From assembly GCA_013368445.1 (NCBI GenBank), contig JAACJO010000030.1, positions 248,001 through 312,000 of the forward strand: 64,000 nucleotides of DNA, read 5' to 3'. Under the pieces are notes generated by a model that saw nothing but the letters and a program-made list of their open reading frames with translations, did no database searches and was not told where the DNA came from. Origin of the DNA: Leucocoprinus leucothites (Eukaryota; Basidiomycota; Agaricomycetes; Agaricales; Agaricaceae). This document shows, in pieces, positions 1 to 12,038 of the stretch (within the stretch, counting starts at the first letter, position 1; every line of letters starts with the position of its first letter). The translations under genes were made by a program, and so were the position numbers.

Positions 1-2140
1 CTGACTCTCGCGATCGCTTGCTTTTCGTTTAGTATAGAAAATGGGTGGATGTCTTCGGAAATGTACCTTCGACTGCCTCGAGTTGGAGTTTCCTGGAGTG
101 TCAGAGGATTGGATCTTGCGCTTCAGCGTCTTTTTTTCTGGAAACATAGTGGAAGTTCTGGTCGAAGACACAACCAGATGGAATAGCTGTGCCTACTCGT
201 CACAGCAGCAAACCGGCAATGCGGCCCGATTCAATAGCATTGAACACTTAATATAAAAGGTTTTCAGTGGTAGGGTCAACAAAATATGAGCCGAATTCAC
301 AGATCACGAGTCACGTTCATCTCTCGAGGTGCACTAAATTCAACGTGACTCAGGGATAATAGCATTGGAACATGAGTATCTCAGACTGTAAAAGCCATGA
401 TGACTCTATCCACTAAACACCCTTAACCAACTCCAAACCAGCCTCAGGCTCAGCGGTACTCTCCAGCCGCAACCAATCATATTTTGAATACAACGCTTTA
501 CAAGTCACATCGGCTGCCTCCGTTCCATCATCGAGGAAAGGGTAGGATGATTGAGGATGATCGGGAGGCCCATAGAATGCGAGGTTGCGGACCCCACGGA
601 TTTTGTATCTATGTAGCGGGTTTGATACATAAGCATCGAAATGATGGTATTTATATTAGGAAATGGGAGCAAGGAGGAAGGGGAGGGAATAAGCACACAC
701 CATTTGTAAGAATGGAATCGTTCGCTGATGAGTAGGAATTATTTTGTGCCTTTGAAGAAAGCCCGCGTGGCGCAGGAGATATCTTGGTTCATGGAATATC
801 TATGTACCACTGGAATACGTTCAATAACAAGCACTCCGTGATTCAAAGCTAGATGTACTCAGCAAAAGAAACTCCGGCTTGTTTTGGGAAGTGGTTATGT
901 ATCCCGATGAAATCGAGTGATGAAGGTACAAAGATAACGGTGTTCGTACTTTATACCATCGATTTCATGAGTGCAGGAAGCAGTTGCGCTGCGAAATAGT
1001 GGGACCGCTTGTCAGTTCACCTTGTGGCGACGTACAATCAAAGGTACCAGGGACTAATGAAAAGGTGTCAACGCCTCGTTAGCTCCTCAAATTTAAATGG
1101 AAAGCATGTACCTGTTCGATCCCCTCCGGAACAGGGACAGACTGGTACACCTTGTCGGTACGAATCCCTCCGGTGACATTGACGAAGGAATCGTATAATG
1201 CCCTGGTTTCAGATGTTTCGAAGACGGTAAGGGCGATGGAATGGGACAAGGTAAGCAGCACTGGGACACGTCGGAATCAGATATATAAAACGCAGCAATG
1301 AAAGGGATGTATCGTACTACCCGTCAAGGTACCAAGACTTAATACACAAAAATTCGGTGTCATACGATTCTTTCGGTAGTTTTTTGATATGTGAGAGGAC
1401 AAACTAGAAGAATGATTCAGTTCTTTCCTATGCTGAATGAACGGTAATGGGCTATACCTTGACATGGTCCCAATTTTGCATCGTGAGGGCGTCTATTTGG
1501 TCAATAACTAGGACTTCTATCGATGTCAGGTAGTCGGCATGCTTATTATGGCGGCGATCAGCAAAAAAAAAAAAAGGAATAAAGGCAATTCACTCACTTT
1601 TCCTTTTCAATCGATTGTCGAAGTCCAGTGGACTGGCCACGATGATATCGCACCCATAAATTCCGTAAACGTCTTAACACTCTTACGCGTCATCTTGATG
1701 CCAATCCCGAAGTTATCATCTTCATTACCCTTGAACGTATCAACATGGTCTGCTGGATATGCTCCTGGCTCTGCAGCTGCGAGTTTGTTTATGGTACCTC
1801 GATGTAAACCATACTCTGACAAGAAGCGGGACTTGTTCTTGACTTGGTATTGGGGTAGAGGGGTATGAGGGGAGGGGACTTGGGACCGGTTTATTACGGA
1901 AGGGTCGCATGATTGGGCATAGGAGAGGTGAGCTTTGTTCTTGAGCACTTGACAGCGTTTTCTAAGAAGAGATGGTCCTATTGTGGGCTTAGAAGCAGGG
2001 AATCGGCGACAATCTTCATGCCATGATTGAGGGCATGAAGCGCAATGGATTCTCGAGTAGGGTTTCGAGTGTCAAGAGGGTATATGCCGCGACGCGCTGA
2101 GAGTATGGCACTGAAAGGAGGTCGTTCTGTAGTTGTTTGC
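1..2140. repeat. Segmental duplication, copy 1 (UTP25 3' half and flank)
   Basis: This stretch aligns with 6472 to about 8760 over its whole length, including about 410 bases beyond the UTP25 stop codon. The match begins at base 1, so the duplication may extend left of the window. Several small and one roughly 80-base indel separate the copies. Because introns and 3' flank are shared, the duplication happened at DNA level, not through an mRNA. Homology to copy 2 is lost at about 2140. Confidence 0.85.
413..2140 (-). pseudogene. Truncated, decayed copy of UTP25
   Basis: Read on the minus strand this is the C-terminal two thirds of the same protein as the intact gene at 6908-9396: the block around [12 protein letters not shown], the PVPEGIEQ block and the C-terminus ending near 413 can all be matched. 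It lacks the first three exons. It carries deletions, for example the stretch equal to about 8410-8490 is missing near 1885, and the equivalent of part of the EFLSYPF region is missing near 555. Reading frames are broken, so no functional product is expected. It retains intron sequences, so it is a duplicated and not a processed pseudogene. Confidence 0.85.
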
Positions 2141-2497
2141 AGGTGTGTAACCGGTATGATGTTTTAAATAGCATGGTCACACCACACTGTAGATAGGCGT
2201 CACATACGAGTGCTATGGTAGTCTTACTTCTCCGAATACCATGACCATGCAGCTTTACCTTGTACGAAGCTGAGGCTCACCCTGTACTCCATTCCAAGAG
2301 GCCTCTGCTGCATCTATCCCTGGATATTGCGACAAATAGATTGAATGCACGCGGGCTGAAAGTCCAATCTTGACTCGATGCAAAATCCGGGGGAAATTGC
2401 AGACATCCTAGACTTAGATGGCCCAAGGGGATATGGCTCATGGAATGGGCGGATTACATCTGGGTGATGGAGCAGTGGCGCAGGAAAGGGCAGGGAA
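2141..2497. other. Short spacer, no gene recognised
   Basis: The stretch lies between the end of the UTP25 duplicate and the first recognisable ATG3 codons. Around 2387-2419 the plus strand can be read as PGEIADILDLDG, which loosely resembles the ATG3 segment downstream and might be a remnant of it. No start codon or other part of the ATG3 N-terminus is visible. Confidence 0.4.
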
Positions 2498-3251
2498 GTG
2501 AGCGAGATTCCGGATCTGGATGACATACCAGACATGGAGGAGGGTTTCGGAGGAGAGGATGAAGCTACGGCTGCTCCGAAATCGAAACCTACTGCCACCA
2601 CCACAACCTCGAGCGCTGGAGCTGGTAAGGGTGGCGTGGTATGTCTCTTCTCGTTCCCTTTATAACCCCGTTCACAACCGCCACTACCACAGCTTTGACA
2701 ATGTCAAACTGACATTCGCTTTGTTTTGTGATCATTCAGTCAGATCGAACCAGTGAAAGACAACCTTCTTAAGTCCGCGCATACAATGTGCTGATAGCAT
2801 ACAATAAATATTATCAAACGCCCCATGTTTGGCTAATTGGATATGATGAGAACCGTACGCCCCTCACTCCCCAACATATCTTCCAAGATATATCGGCAGA
2901 CCATGCGCACAAGACTATGACAATTGAGCCGTTCGTTCATTCGACATCGTTACAAGCTGCATCTGTACACCCATGCAAGCACACAAGCGCCATGAAAAAA
3001 GTCATCGAAAGATGAATTCCAGTGTGGTCGCAGAACAGCTTGCACAGCAGGCTGCGGCTGGTGGGAAAGCTGATTCTACCGTGGCATCGAAAGAAGGGAA
3101 GAAGAAGTGGTTATTCAAGAGTAGTGCACCCGCTGCCGGAGAGGAGGAGCAGGTCGAGGGAATGCGCGTGGATTTTTATCTCGTTGTGTTCTTGAAGTTC
3201 ATTGCTTCGATTGTACCGACGATTGGGGTCGATCCAATGACCTCGTTTTGA
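2498..3251 (+). pseudogene. ATG3: ATG3 pseudogene (autophagy E2-like enzyme), 5'-truncated and frameshifted
   Basis: ATG3 is the E2-like enzyme that conjugates ATG8 to phosphatidylethanolamine. Visible in order are SEIPDLDDIPDMEEGF (the acidic flexible region), an intron (about 2639-2747) ending at the second of two closely spaced AGs, then [20 protein letters not shown], the active-site context [13 protein letters not shown] with the catalytic cysteine, and the C-terminal [16 protein letters not shown]. The first half of the protein, including the membrane-sensing N-terminus, is missing. One base is lost near 2775 (LKVRTYDV broken) and another near 3014 (VIER/MNSS broken), giving two frameshifts. 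The retained intron shows a DNA-level copy; a working ATG3 is presumably elsewhere in the genome. Confidence 0.88.
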
Positions 3252-4251
3252 TTTTTTTTTTGCTCCTTGCTATTGCGATAGGCTCCCTTCCCCCTCTCAC
3301 CCTGTATGGTATACTCGTTGTACATAAACCATGTATTTTTAAGTTGCTGAACCTCACCTATTGTATCATGCACAAGTATTCTGACTTGTAGAGGGATGAC
3401 GGCTCGGTCTCTCGTATCCCCGTTTGGTGTGGGATCGACGGATCACAAAACCCGTACTAGATAGTTTGGGTCGACGACCGCTCTTCTAATACTACTACCG
3501 CTTGATCATATATTACTCGCCTCCCTTGGCAAACTGACCTCGCGACACGACTTTGTTCTAACCCAATCATGAGACAATTTCCCAGAAAATCAACAACTTG
3601 TTATTCTGAAGCCCAAAATCACCGGACACAGTGCGATCAACGTGTCGACATCTGCTTTGTAACCAGGAATTGAAAGGCACGGAGCGGGAGGTAAATAGTA
3701 AATTACAGGAGGTCATATGGCATATATTGAGAATTGACCCTGCGGCTAAGTAAAGAGAAGCGGACTTCAACCCTCTCATCTTTCGGATCTACAAAATGGC
3801 CAAGTAGAATTGTAGATCCATCAATCCCAGGTAAAAGGGCCACAGGGTGCCTTGGAGATTTTTTTTGCATCAAGTCTAAGATTTCCCGGAAACGTTGCGG
3901 ACATGTACATGGTCCCCAACCTGGAAAACAGTGGTCGACTCTATAAAGCCAGCCAGACTCGGTTCGATAGGACCTGTCAACGGGAGGGTGCTATTCAAGA
4001 AATTTTTAGGATACCAGCTTGTCAAGTGCCATTCGCGTGCTACGTACCTGAGGCGGAACGCACTTTGGTTCCGTGCGATCCTTGGTCAATGGATTCTTGG
4101 AAAAAAAGCTGTAATCTAGTCGTACGGGATTGTCGAAGTATTTTCGACTTAGTTCTGCTATCGGGACGAGGAAGTTGTTTTCAGGATGAGGGAGGGGCAA
4201 GAGCATTATATCATCCTGAGGCACAGTTCAGTAAGTCAAAGTTCGGTAGCA
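3252..4251. other. Intergenic, no gene recognised
   Basis: About 1 kb between the ATG3 remnant and the 3' end of the NACHT gene. Short open frames of 70-140 codons occur on both strands, but none has recognisable domains or an intron structure I could trust. Some of it will be the NACHT gene 3' untranslated region. Confidence 0.5.
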
Positions 4252-6169
4252 TCAGATGGAGCGTACACCATCAAAACAAGCCATAAGCCAAGTCCTACAT
4301 CCTTCGTACCCGGAATCAGGATCCATCACCCTGAGGAAACGTACACTCATTGGATCATCGGCCATGAAAATCTGGTTTCCGTCCATTATGGTTACAAAGA
4401 ACCTACTGGCGTGTTGATGAAGGATCATCCGCGCAAAGGACCTTGAGCTTTCGTCTGTACGGGGCCAGGAGAGCTCTATCTGATTACGAGCATCCCACAT
4501 TGTTTCGACCGGTTCTGTCACCGCAACTGTCGTCAGAAGGTTCATGTATAGTATCATGCCTCTTAGGCTCACTCTTCGAAATCTGCTCTAGAATTCTGAA
4601 TGAACATGCTTGGTCGTAATCAAGACGTTTGTTTTGAATGCCCGGAAACCTCTTTATAAGATAGTCAATGAATGATTTGTGATAGGCTTGCACTCCGACC
4701 GTCTCCCCATTCTTAGGCAGTGGAATATTCAGGACTGAGTGCAGGAAACGAAGGGCACCATATGCATTGGTGAGATGCACACCCAACCAATCACATGTTG
4801 TAGCCAAGCTGCGTATTTCGGTATGTGGGAACCAAAGTTCCATGGCGAGGATTTTTCTAGTTGTGTGAAGGTTCATGGCTGGAATACGATTGATTATGTG
4901 GTCATAGAGTGCATGGAGCTGGGCCATGGGGTTGCTGTCCCTTTTGTCGTCCTGCCCCGCGCATTTGATGGCTAAAATGAGGAACTGTAACTGTGATTCC
5001 GGGTCGCCGTATTCAACATCGTTGATGAAATTGATAGCTGTGGATGAGTATGCAAATAAACCCTTGGCAGCAGCAGCAAGAAGCAGAAAGTCCTTTTCTT
5101 TGGGCCACTGTGGTAGAAAGCTGAGCGCGGCATGTTGCATCCTGATCCGTTCGAACTCTGCGCGGAGATGTCGTTCAACATCGCTGCATGCTTCAACAGA
5201 TTCAATCTCAATCTTCTCCTCTTGGTAAACACCTAAATGTTTCTTGTTTTCAAAAAAAGTTGTGATATGAGGCTCAGGGCGACTGGCAACGATCCACATG
5301 AGCTGGGGCGAGGGACGTTCAGAAATGAATGTGACAATGAGATCGAGTAAACGGCACAGAGCGGCAGCGTCGCGACATTCATCTAGACCATCTATTAGGA
5401 TCGGCAACGTTTCGGTGAAAATGGTTCCGCTGAGGAAGGCCTCCTCTATGAAATGGCGAAACTGCGTTTCCAGCGATGTCTCAGGAAGTGTTGGGTCTTT
5501 GGTGAGTTTCTTTCCAATATAGGCACAGTACGGTTCATGCTGGGCAGCAATTTGGAAAGCGATGGTTGGTAAAACTTTTAAGGGATCATCACGGACGTTG
5601 ACAGAAAAGAAGACCGTCGCTTTTAGTCCGGGAATAGACTCGGCAACACTCTGCATGATTGCTGATTTCCCTACACCCGCAGGACCGACAATCCAGAACA
5701 AGCGCCTCAGACACTCCGAGTCATAGGCTTGGAGAAAATCCTGCGCTCGTTTCATACTGGCTAGTCGAGTATCCGGGTGACAGCGCGGAGGAGGATCGCG
5801 GGCAGAGGAGTTGAATGCTGCACCGGGCATCGTGTGCTTGACGAAGTCTTTCATGACTAGCCATCAAACAAAGATTAGTAAAACCTTCAGTAGGCAGATT
5901 AAATGACGCTGACATGAGCTAGATTCGATCGTTTGGACATTCTGGAAAACTGAATTGTGGATGACTGTATTGGTAGCATGGGAAAAGATACTGGGTCCGG
6001 GCTCTGCGTCTGTTGACCAATCATCCCTTGCAGTCGCGTTTCTCTGAGTGGCGGAGTCAGAGAGGAATACAGAGGAATGGGGTTTTTGAAAGCGCACTAG
6101 AGGACCAACGAAAGAGACACCGTCTGTTTGCTCAGTTGATGAGATTGATTGTCTGGTGGAAGGTCCCAT
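4252..6169 (-). CDS. NACHT-domain STAND P-loop NTPase (fungal NLR-like protein)
   Basis: I predict three exons: 6169-5914, 5856-4573 and 4526-4252, giving about 604 residues. Intron 1 (57 nt) has a GT..AG with ACTAAT branch point; intron 2 (46 nt) has GTGAGC, a CTGAC branch point and ACAG, and splicing it moves reading past the stop at 4484 into a frame with ARNQIELSWP. The NACHT ATPase begins at about residue 130-140: Walker A GPAGVGKSAI, Walker B LPILIDGLDEC, then the sensor-like WIVASRPEPHI. The N-terminal 130 residues match no domain I recognise. No ankyrin, WD or TPR repeats follow within the model, so it is a short form. Such proteins are nucleotide-switched signalling ATPases linked in fungi to non-self recognition and programmed cell death; that role is inferred from the family. 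The gene lies between the two UTP25 copies. Confidence 0.85.
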
Positions 6170-6471
6170 GTTACTGTAGATCTTAATGTGTGGAAGCGAA
6201 TCAAATCAGTGTCAGCGGATTGAACGTTCTTCGAGGTACGAACTCTAGGATCGTGATTGATGGAGGCCGGTGTTACCCCTGGTGAGACATATTCCGAGCC
6301 TTCGTTCTTGGCCGCTGGGTTTTGCTAGCAAATCGCAATTAGATTCCTCCACGATTGGTCCGAAAATACGAAAACGTACGAAGGGATAAGCATGTTGGGC
6401 TTTTCCATCCTGCTCGGTTTGCGGAGCTGACCGAGTATCACTGCCCAGATTATCGGGGCCCCTTTTCTCAT

Positions 6472-8760
6472 CCGACTTTCGCAATTGCTGGCTCTTCGGT
6501 TAGTATGACGAATGGGCTGACGTCTCCGAAGCATGCACCTTCGAATGCCTTGCGTTGGAGCTTTCTGAGGTTTCGGAGGGATGATTCTTGCGCTTTCGCG
6601 TCTCTTGTTCTGGAAGCATAGTGGAAGTTCTAGTTGAAGGCACAACTAGAAGAATAGCTGTTACATACTACACATGTTGGTTGTGGCTGTGCTCACAGCA
6701 ACAAACCGGCAAGGCGGCCCGGATCAATATTCTTGAGCACCTCAGAAAACCGATTCTCATTTTTACAGGGGAAACAAAATATAAGCTGAGTTCACGAGTC
6801 GCGGCTGACGTTCATCTCTCGAGGTGCGCCAAGCTCAATACAAGTCAGAGATGATAGCCCTGGAACATGAGCATTGACGACTGTACAAAATATGGTGATT
6901 CTACCCACTAAACACCCTTAATCAACTCCAAGCCAGCCTCAGTCCCAACGATCCTCTCCAACCTCAGCCAATCATATTTTGAATACAACATTTTACGAGT
7001 CACATCAGACGCCTCCGTTCCATCATCGAGGAAAGGGTATGATAAGAATTCCGTGAAGAATTGAGGATGATCGGGAGGACCGTAGAATACGAGGTTGCGG
7101 ATTCCACGGATTTTGTATCTATGTAGCATGTTTGATAAGTATCAAAGTGATCGAAGTTACATGTGGAAAGCAGGGAAAAGAGGGGTGTGCACACACCGTT
7201 TGTAGAAATGGAATCGTTCGCTGATAAGTAGGAACGATTTTGTGCCTTTAAAGAAAGCCTGCCTAGCACGGGAGATATCTTGATTTGTGGAGTATCTATG
7301 TACCAGAACACGCTCAACAACAATTACTCTGCAATTCAAAGGCAAGCGTACTCAGAGAGAATAGTGAACGAGACTCCTGCTTGTTTTCGGAAGTGGTTAT
7401 GTACTCTGATGAAATCGAGCGATGAAGGTACGAAGATGACAGTATTTGTGCTTTGTACGGCCGATTTCATGATTGCAGGAAGTAGCTGCGTTGTGAAATG
7501 GTGGAATCGCTTGTCGGGTTCCTCTTGTGGCGATGTACAGTCAAAGTGCACCAAGGACTGCCAAAAAAAGAATGAACGCCTCGTTAGCCCCCAAAAGTTT
7601 GATCAGTGGGAAGGGAAGCACGCACCTGCTCGATACCCTCCGGAACAGGGATAGGCTGGTATATCTTATCGGTACGAATCTTTCCGGAAACGTTAATAAA
7701 TGAGTTGTATAACGCCCTGGTTTCGGGTGTTTCGAAGGCAGTCAGGGCGATGGTCTGGCGAAGGTAAGCAGCACTAGGACGCGTCGAAATCAGATATCTA
7801 CAACGCGAGCACTGGTAGGAGTGCATCGTACTGTCCGTCAAGGTACCAGGACTTGATACGTGAAAAGTCAGTATCATGCGATTCTTTCGGTAGCTTGTTG
7901 ATATGTGTAAGGACAAACTAGAGGACGAATTCAGTTTTTTGTCATGCTGAATGAAAAGTAATAGCCTCTACCTTGATATGGTCCCAATTCTGCATCGTGA
8001 GGGCATCCATTTGGTCAATAACCAGCACTTCTATCGATGTCAGATAGTCGGCATGCCTATTATGCCGGTGATCAGCAAAAAAAAAATAGGAATGATAATA
8101 TTTCACTCACTTTTCCTTTTCAATCGATCGTCGTAGTCCAAGTGGACTGGCCATGATGATATCGCACCCATAAAACTCTGTAAACATCTTAACACTCTTA
8201 CGCGTCATCTTGATACCAATCCTAAAGTTATCGTCCACGTTGCCCTTGAACGTATCGACATGGTCTGCTGGATACGTTCCTGGCTCTGCAGTTGCGAGCT
8301 TGTCTATGGCGCCTGGAGGTAGACCGTACTCTGATAGGAAGCGCGACTGGTTCTCGATTTGATATTGAGGTGAAGGAGTATGGGAGGAGAGGGCGTGAAA
8401 CCAGTTTATTGCGGAAGAACGAAAGGGTAGTAGGATTAGGACCGAAGGACGAGTGAAGCCTTGATCTTGGACGTCTTCGGGGAGGTCGTTTGGATTGGAC
8501 TTTTGGGCATGAGAGAGACGGTCATTGTTCTTCAGCACTCGACGGCGTTTTCTAAGGGGAGATGGGTTTATTCCGGGATTAGAAGCAGGGAACGGGCGAC
8601 GAACTTTGTAACATGGTTAAGGGCATGAAGTGCAATGGCTTCTCGAGTAGGTTTTCGGGTGTCAAGAGGGGTATGTGTGAGGTAGATATCGCGACGTGTT
8701 GAGAGTACTGAAAGGAGGTCGTTTTGCAGTTGCACAGTTTCTGGACAAAGGTATGGTTTA
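6472..8760. repeat. Segmental duplication, copy 2 (contains the intact UTP25)
   Basis: Partner of the stretch at 1-2140, in the same orientation, about 6.47 kb away. It covers the 3' flank (6472-6907) and roughly the last eight exons of UTP25. Copy 1 stops where exon 3 of UTP25 begins. The divergence is easily visible by eye, so the event is not recent. Confidence 0.85.
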
Positions 8761-9396
8761 GCTGACGAACAAAGTGATGAGGTAGAAAGCATACTTGGGG
8801 AGAGTTTTGCCTGACGCTCTTTCAGTGGAGTTTTCAGCTTGTCAAGAATCTGATAGAATGAGATTGGCTCTACAAAGATTTGCAAGACAACTCACATCGG
8901 GTGTCGGTAGTGAGGCTGAAGCTGCTTCAGGCGAGTCAGGGACTGAGATTGCCGCTAAACCGAGGGACCCCAATTTTTCATTCACTGTCGTCCATGAGCG
9001 TGTATCTGCTACGTTTCGTGTGGACTCAGTCAGTAAAGCAGTGTGGTTGCCGAAGTGTTTCTCGTAGGAATCTCCAGGGTCTATACACCATTAGATTAAC
9101 AGAGTCACGAGCATAACATTTCGATTGTACGTACTTTCCCCCTCTTCGTCGTCCACAGCTTCCACTTCTTCTTCTACTGCCCCATCCACTGCATCCGTCT
9201 CAACATCTTGAACTTTTTCATCCTGCTTCTCGTCTAGCTCGGGTGTGGGCTCAACAAAAGAGGCCGATTTGCGTTTATTCAGTTTATCAGAAGGACCTAG
9301 GTGTTCTTCGTATGTGCGCTTGCGCTTGCCTACTTTTGTTGCAGAGACATTGAGCAGCGTAAGGAGTTTTGTTGTAACCGAGTTTCCGTCGTCCAT
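6908..9396 (-). CDS. UTP25: U3 snoRNP protein UTP25 (small-subunit processome)
   Basis: UTP25 (digestive-organ expansion factor family, DEAD-box-like fold without helicase motifs) acts in the nucleolus in 18S rRNA maturation. The start is the ATG at 9396; an upstream in-frame extension of 33 codons begins with a non-ATG codon. I could splice ten introns in frame. Landmarks are the acidic N-terminus ([20 protein letters not shown]), [103 protein letters not shown] and the C-terminal [19 protein letters not shown]. All junctions restore the expected family sequence, so it looks functional and is the parent of the broken copy at 413-2140. Confidence 0.92.
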
Positions 9397-10380
9397 CTGA
9401 CTGCTTGTATTATTTCTTATTTTTTCGGGAATGGGGTTATCGGAAAAAAGCAGAAGATGATGGCAAGCAAGTACAAGCTTGATGCGTGACGTCATATCAT
9501 GTGATTCTGTCCAGGGCTCAGTCGCGTGCAGCCTATTTTAGTCTTCACCAAGTGTGGCGTCGAACGTCCTTGCGTCGAGTTTCGAATGCAACGGCTCGAA
9601 AACGCAGCAGACGACCTATTTGCCGTGGCATATTTTACCCATTACTCTATTTTTACGTCTTACCCGGCTTCAAGGTCACGTTCATTCTCCAGAAACCCGA
9701 ATTATAAAAGGTGCCGACCGCGTTATTCTCAAACGCCGCCATTTTCAACTCAGCGAGCGCTACGGCGGGAAAAAAAAGGTGTCTCGGGAAAAAATTGCAC
9801 CTGACAAGCCCACTAGTGTGGAGCATCTTCCACGCCCCAAAAAAATCGGGTGAGTCAAATGGCCTGATTTGTTTCCGGCTATCCATTTTCCTCGCTTCCA
9901 TATGTCCCGCAACACCTCATTGGCGATCCCTAGATCTCAGACTAGGACCATGTACACATCCCACAGTGCCTCATTGTAGTGCTCAGATACACCCAAGAGT
10001 GACGATCTCCAGTGCTGCTGTACCAGGCCTGAATCATGTTTGCAGGAAGGGCTTTCGAAACTTTCACAACCGACAGAGCTGGTGAGCAAAATCGCCGAGT
10101 ACGTCAAAAATCACCGACTTGCTTTATTCCAGGATAGGTATTGATTGTGATATCGGGTAGCTAGCAAGCTTCTTGAGCGTCAATCTATCACTGAATATCA
10201 ACTCCGACTGCATACAAGCCCACAGAATCATATATTCGCAATATGGAAGACACACGGCCGCCCTTGTGACCCTGTGGCCCAACAGCGCGCAACAGCAATT
10301 TTTCTCTCAGCTGACGGATCGTCGCCACGCTTGAACTGAAATGGTAGGTGGACTGTGGGATTTTTCGCCACACTACGGGA
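9397..10380. other. Intergenic, UTP25 upstream region
   Basis: About 1 kb. Several overlapping open frames of 70-124 codons occur between 9526 and 10085, but they share no family sequence and lie in different frames of the same stretch, which suggests chance. The UTP25 promoter should be near 9400-9600; no clear TATA box is seen. Confidence 0.4.
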
Positions 10381-10388
10381 TATATAAA
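10381..10388 (+). promoter_or_regulatory. TATA box candidate
   Basis: TATATAAA is followed about 35-60 nt later by a pyrimidine-rich stretch and an ATG at 10443 whose frame stops after four codons. It could drive the intron-rich locus described next. No transcript evidence is available here. Confidence 0.4.
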
Positions 10389-10439
10389 CACCCCACGTTT
10401 GACTCTCATTCTTCACTTCGCTTCGAACTCTCTTTCACT

Positions 10440-11760
10440 ACAATGGGCACTGGGTGATCTAAACGCCTCCATCCTACGATCTCGTAGAGTGCTTCTATGT
10501 GAAACAACTCGTTCACCTCGGTGGTTAGCTCGAGTCCCTCATTTACACTGTTCGTCTTTCTCTTTCTCGTCGCCCTTCTCCGCGTTGACTAACAGATCTC
10601 ACAGACGCTGTATATGATGCTCATACGCACATGCACCCTTGAGTCAACAACTCTTGCACGCATGGGACTCGACAGTCGGTGGTCAAGGTCTTTCTCTGTT
10701 TGCTAAAGCGTATGTCCCGATTCTCTCGTTGTCGCCGCCACACATGCTTACGCCTCACTTACTAGTCGTGTAAATCTTCCGTTGGGGTCTAAATGCTCTG
10801 ATGGCACGAGCGAATGCGACAGTTTTTTTCTTCTTCTCTCATTTCCTTTTTTTATATATCTCCATCGTCCACTCAAACTGAGGGCATGGATGTTTAAACC
10901 TTTGGCACCACCGACGCCACCACGCTATATGCGATCTACTTTCGGCGGCCCGACGTCTACCTGACTGACGGCTTGCCACTGCAGGGCTGGTTGACTACGA
11001 CGTGAGTTCGATCTACTCACCCTCACTTAGAACATACTTATTCTGACAACTCGGCTCTTAGCCTTTAACAATGACACGGTCACCAGCCCTAATAATGATT
11101 TCTGTTTACTAACCTTTTTCTTAGCAGGCAAGCGTAAGGCGCCTCATCTGTAAGTCTCTCGTTCTATGTTTCATGAGTGATATGCTGACGCGTTTTCCAG
11201 CCTCAAGGTTGGGCAAGGCTTAAATGCGCGCACACCTGGGTGAGTCCTTCCTTCTACCATCTTTGTTTACAGTGTGGGCGAGCCTATTCCGGTCCCCACA
11301 GCCGAGTTCGACTCATCATATGTACGTCTTGCTTGGTACTACCACACACTTGATCGATACTGACCACTTCGAGCAGGTACCTCTAGTTGTCTGCCTCATG
11401 ACTTCAATTAGACTTAATGTGTATGTCTCATTCTCTGCTCGCTCCTATCTCTTCGAAGCTGACTATTCCCGCTAGGTGCCTCAAGATACCATAGAAAATC
11501 CTCCATGAGTGCTCGGCTTGCCATTCTCCCACCTCTGGGCTCGGCACCAGCTATTTGGCAGCAGTCGGACCACAAACCGCATCCCGTGCATCTCTGCTTC
11601 GGCAGTTTAATACCCGGTCGCGGACTGCTGCAGCAAGTGAGGATCAATTAAGTTGTACGTCTCCTATGTGCTTCTAGTCCTGCGCCATGCTCATTCACTT
11701 CGATAGATACGATAAATTATTATTATCTATCGTGTGCCTCAAGACCCGACTAGTTTCTCT
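10440..11760 (+). other. Possible multi-exon transcribed locus of unknown nature
   Basis: At least six stretches look like agaricomycete introns: GTTCGT..TTGACTAACAG near 10551-10595, GTATGT..ACTAG near 10709-10765, GTGAGT..CTGAC..CTTAG near 11000-11061, GTAAGT..GCTGAC..CCAG near 11152-11201, GTGAGT..TTTACAG near 11241-11271 and GTACGT..GAGCAG near 11321-11377. Splicing the last three plus one more (about 11419-11475) leaves one frame open for some 60 codons, ending at a TGA near 11506. The frame cannot be carried upstream of about 11130 with good splice sites, and I recognise no protein family. It could be a decayed gene, a small novel gene or a spliced non-coding RNA. Confidence 0.3.
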
Positions 11761-11762
11761 CT

Positions 11763-11784
11763 GGGGCTGGGGCTGGGGCTGGGG
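11763..11784 (+). repeat. (GGGGCT)n repeat, G-quadruplex motif
   Basis: Four runs of four guanines separated by CT dinucleotides, followed by GGGCTTAGG-like sequence. This meets the usual G4 motif with very short loops. No gene is tied to it. Confidence 0.8.
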
Positions 11785-12038
11785 CTTAGGCTTGGACCTG
11801 CTGTCTCTAGGCGCGCTGTTCTATGGTCTCGAGATGGGCTGCTCGATGGCTCTGGTGGGTCTCTCTACGACGAGTCGGCCGGCTCGAGGACGCCATTGGG
11901 CTCTCTTAGCTTTCTGCTGGCGGCCGTCGACATTTCTGGCGGTGCAGTCACTTCTTCGATACCATCTCTCTTTACCCTCGACAACCTAACAGCTACTTGG
12001 TCTCTGGCAACAACATGTGGTGGCTGGTGGTGGACTAT

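Noticed and set aside
2173..2250. Inverted repeat GCATGGTCA..TGACCATGC as a MITE
   Set aside because: The arms are only nine bases, with no flanking duplication and no internal similarity to a known element.
4484..5854. NACHT gene as a single exon starting at 5854 and ending at 4484
   Set aside because: A 57-nt intron joins an upstream 85-codon exon in frame, and a 46-nt intron with good signals carries the reading past 4484 to 4252.
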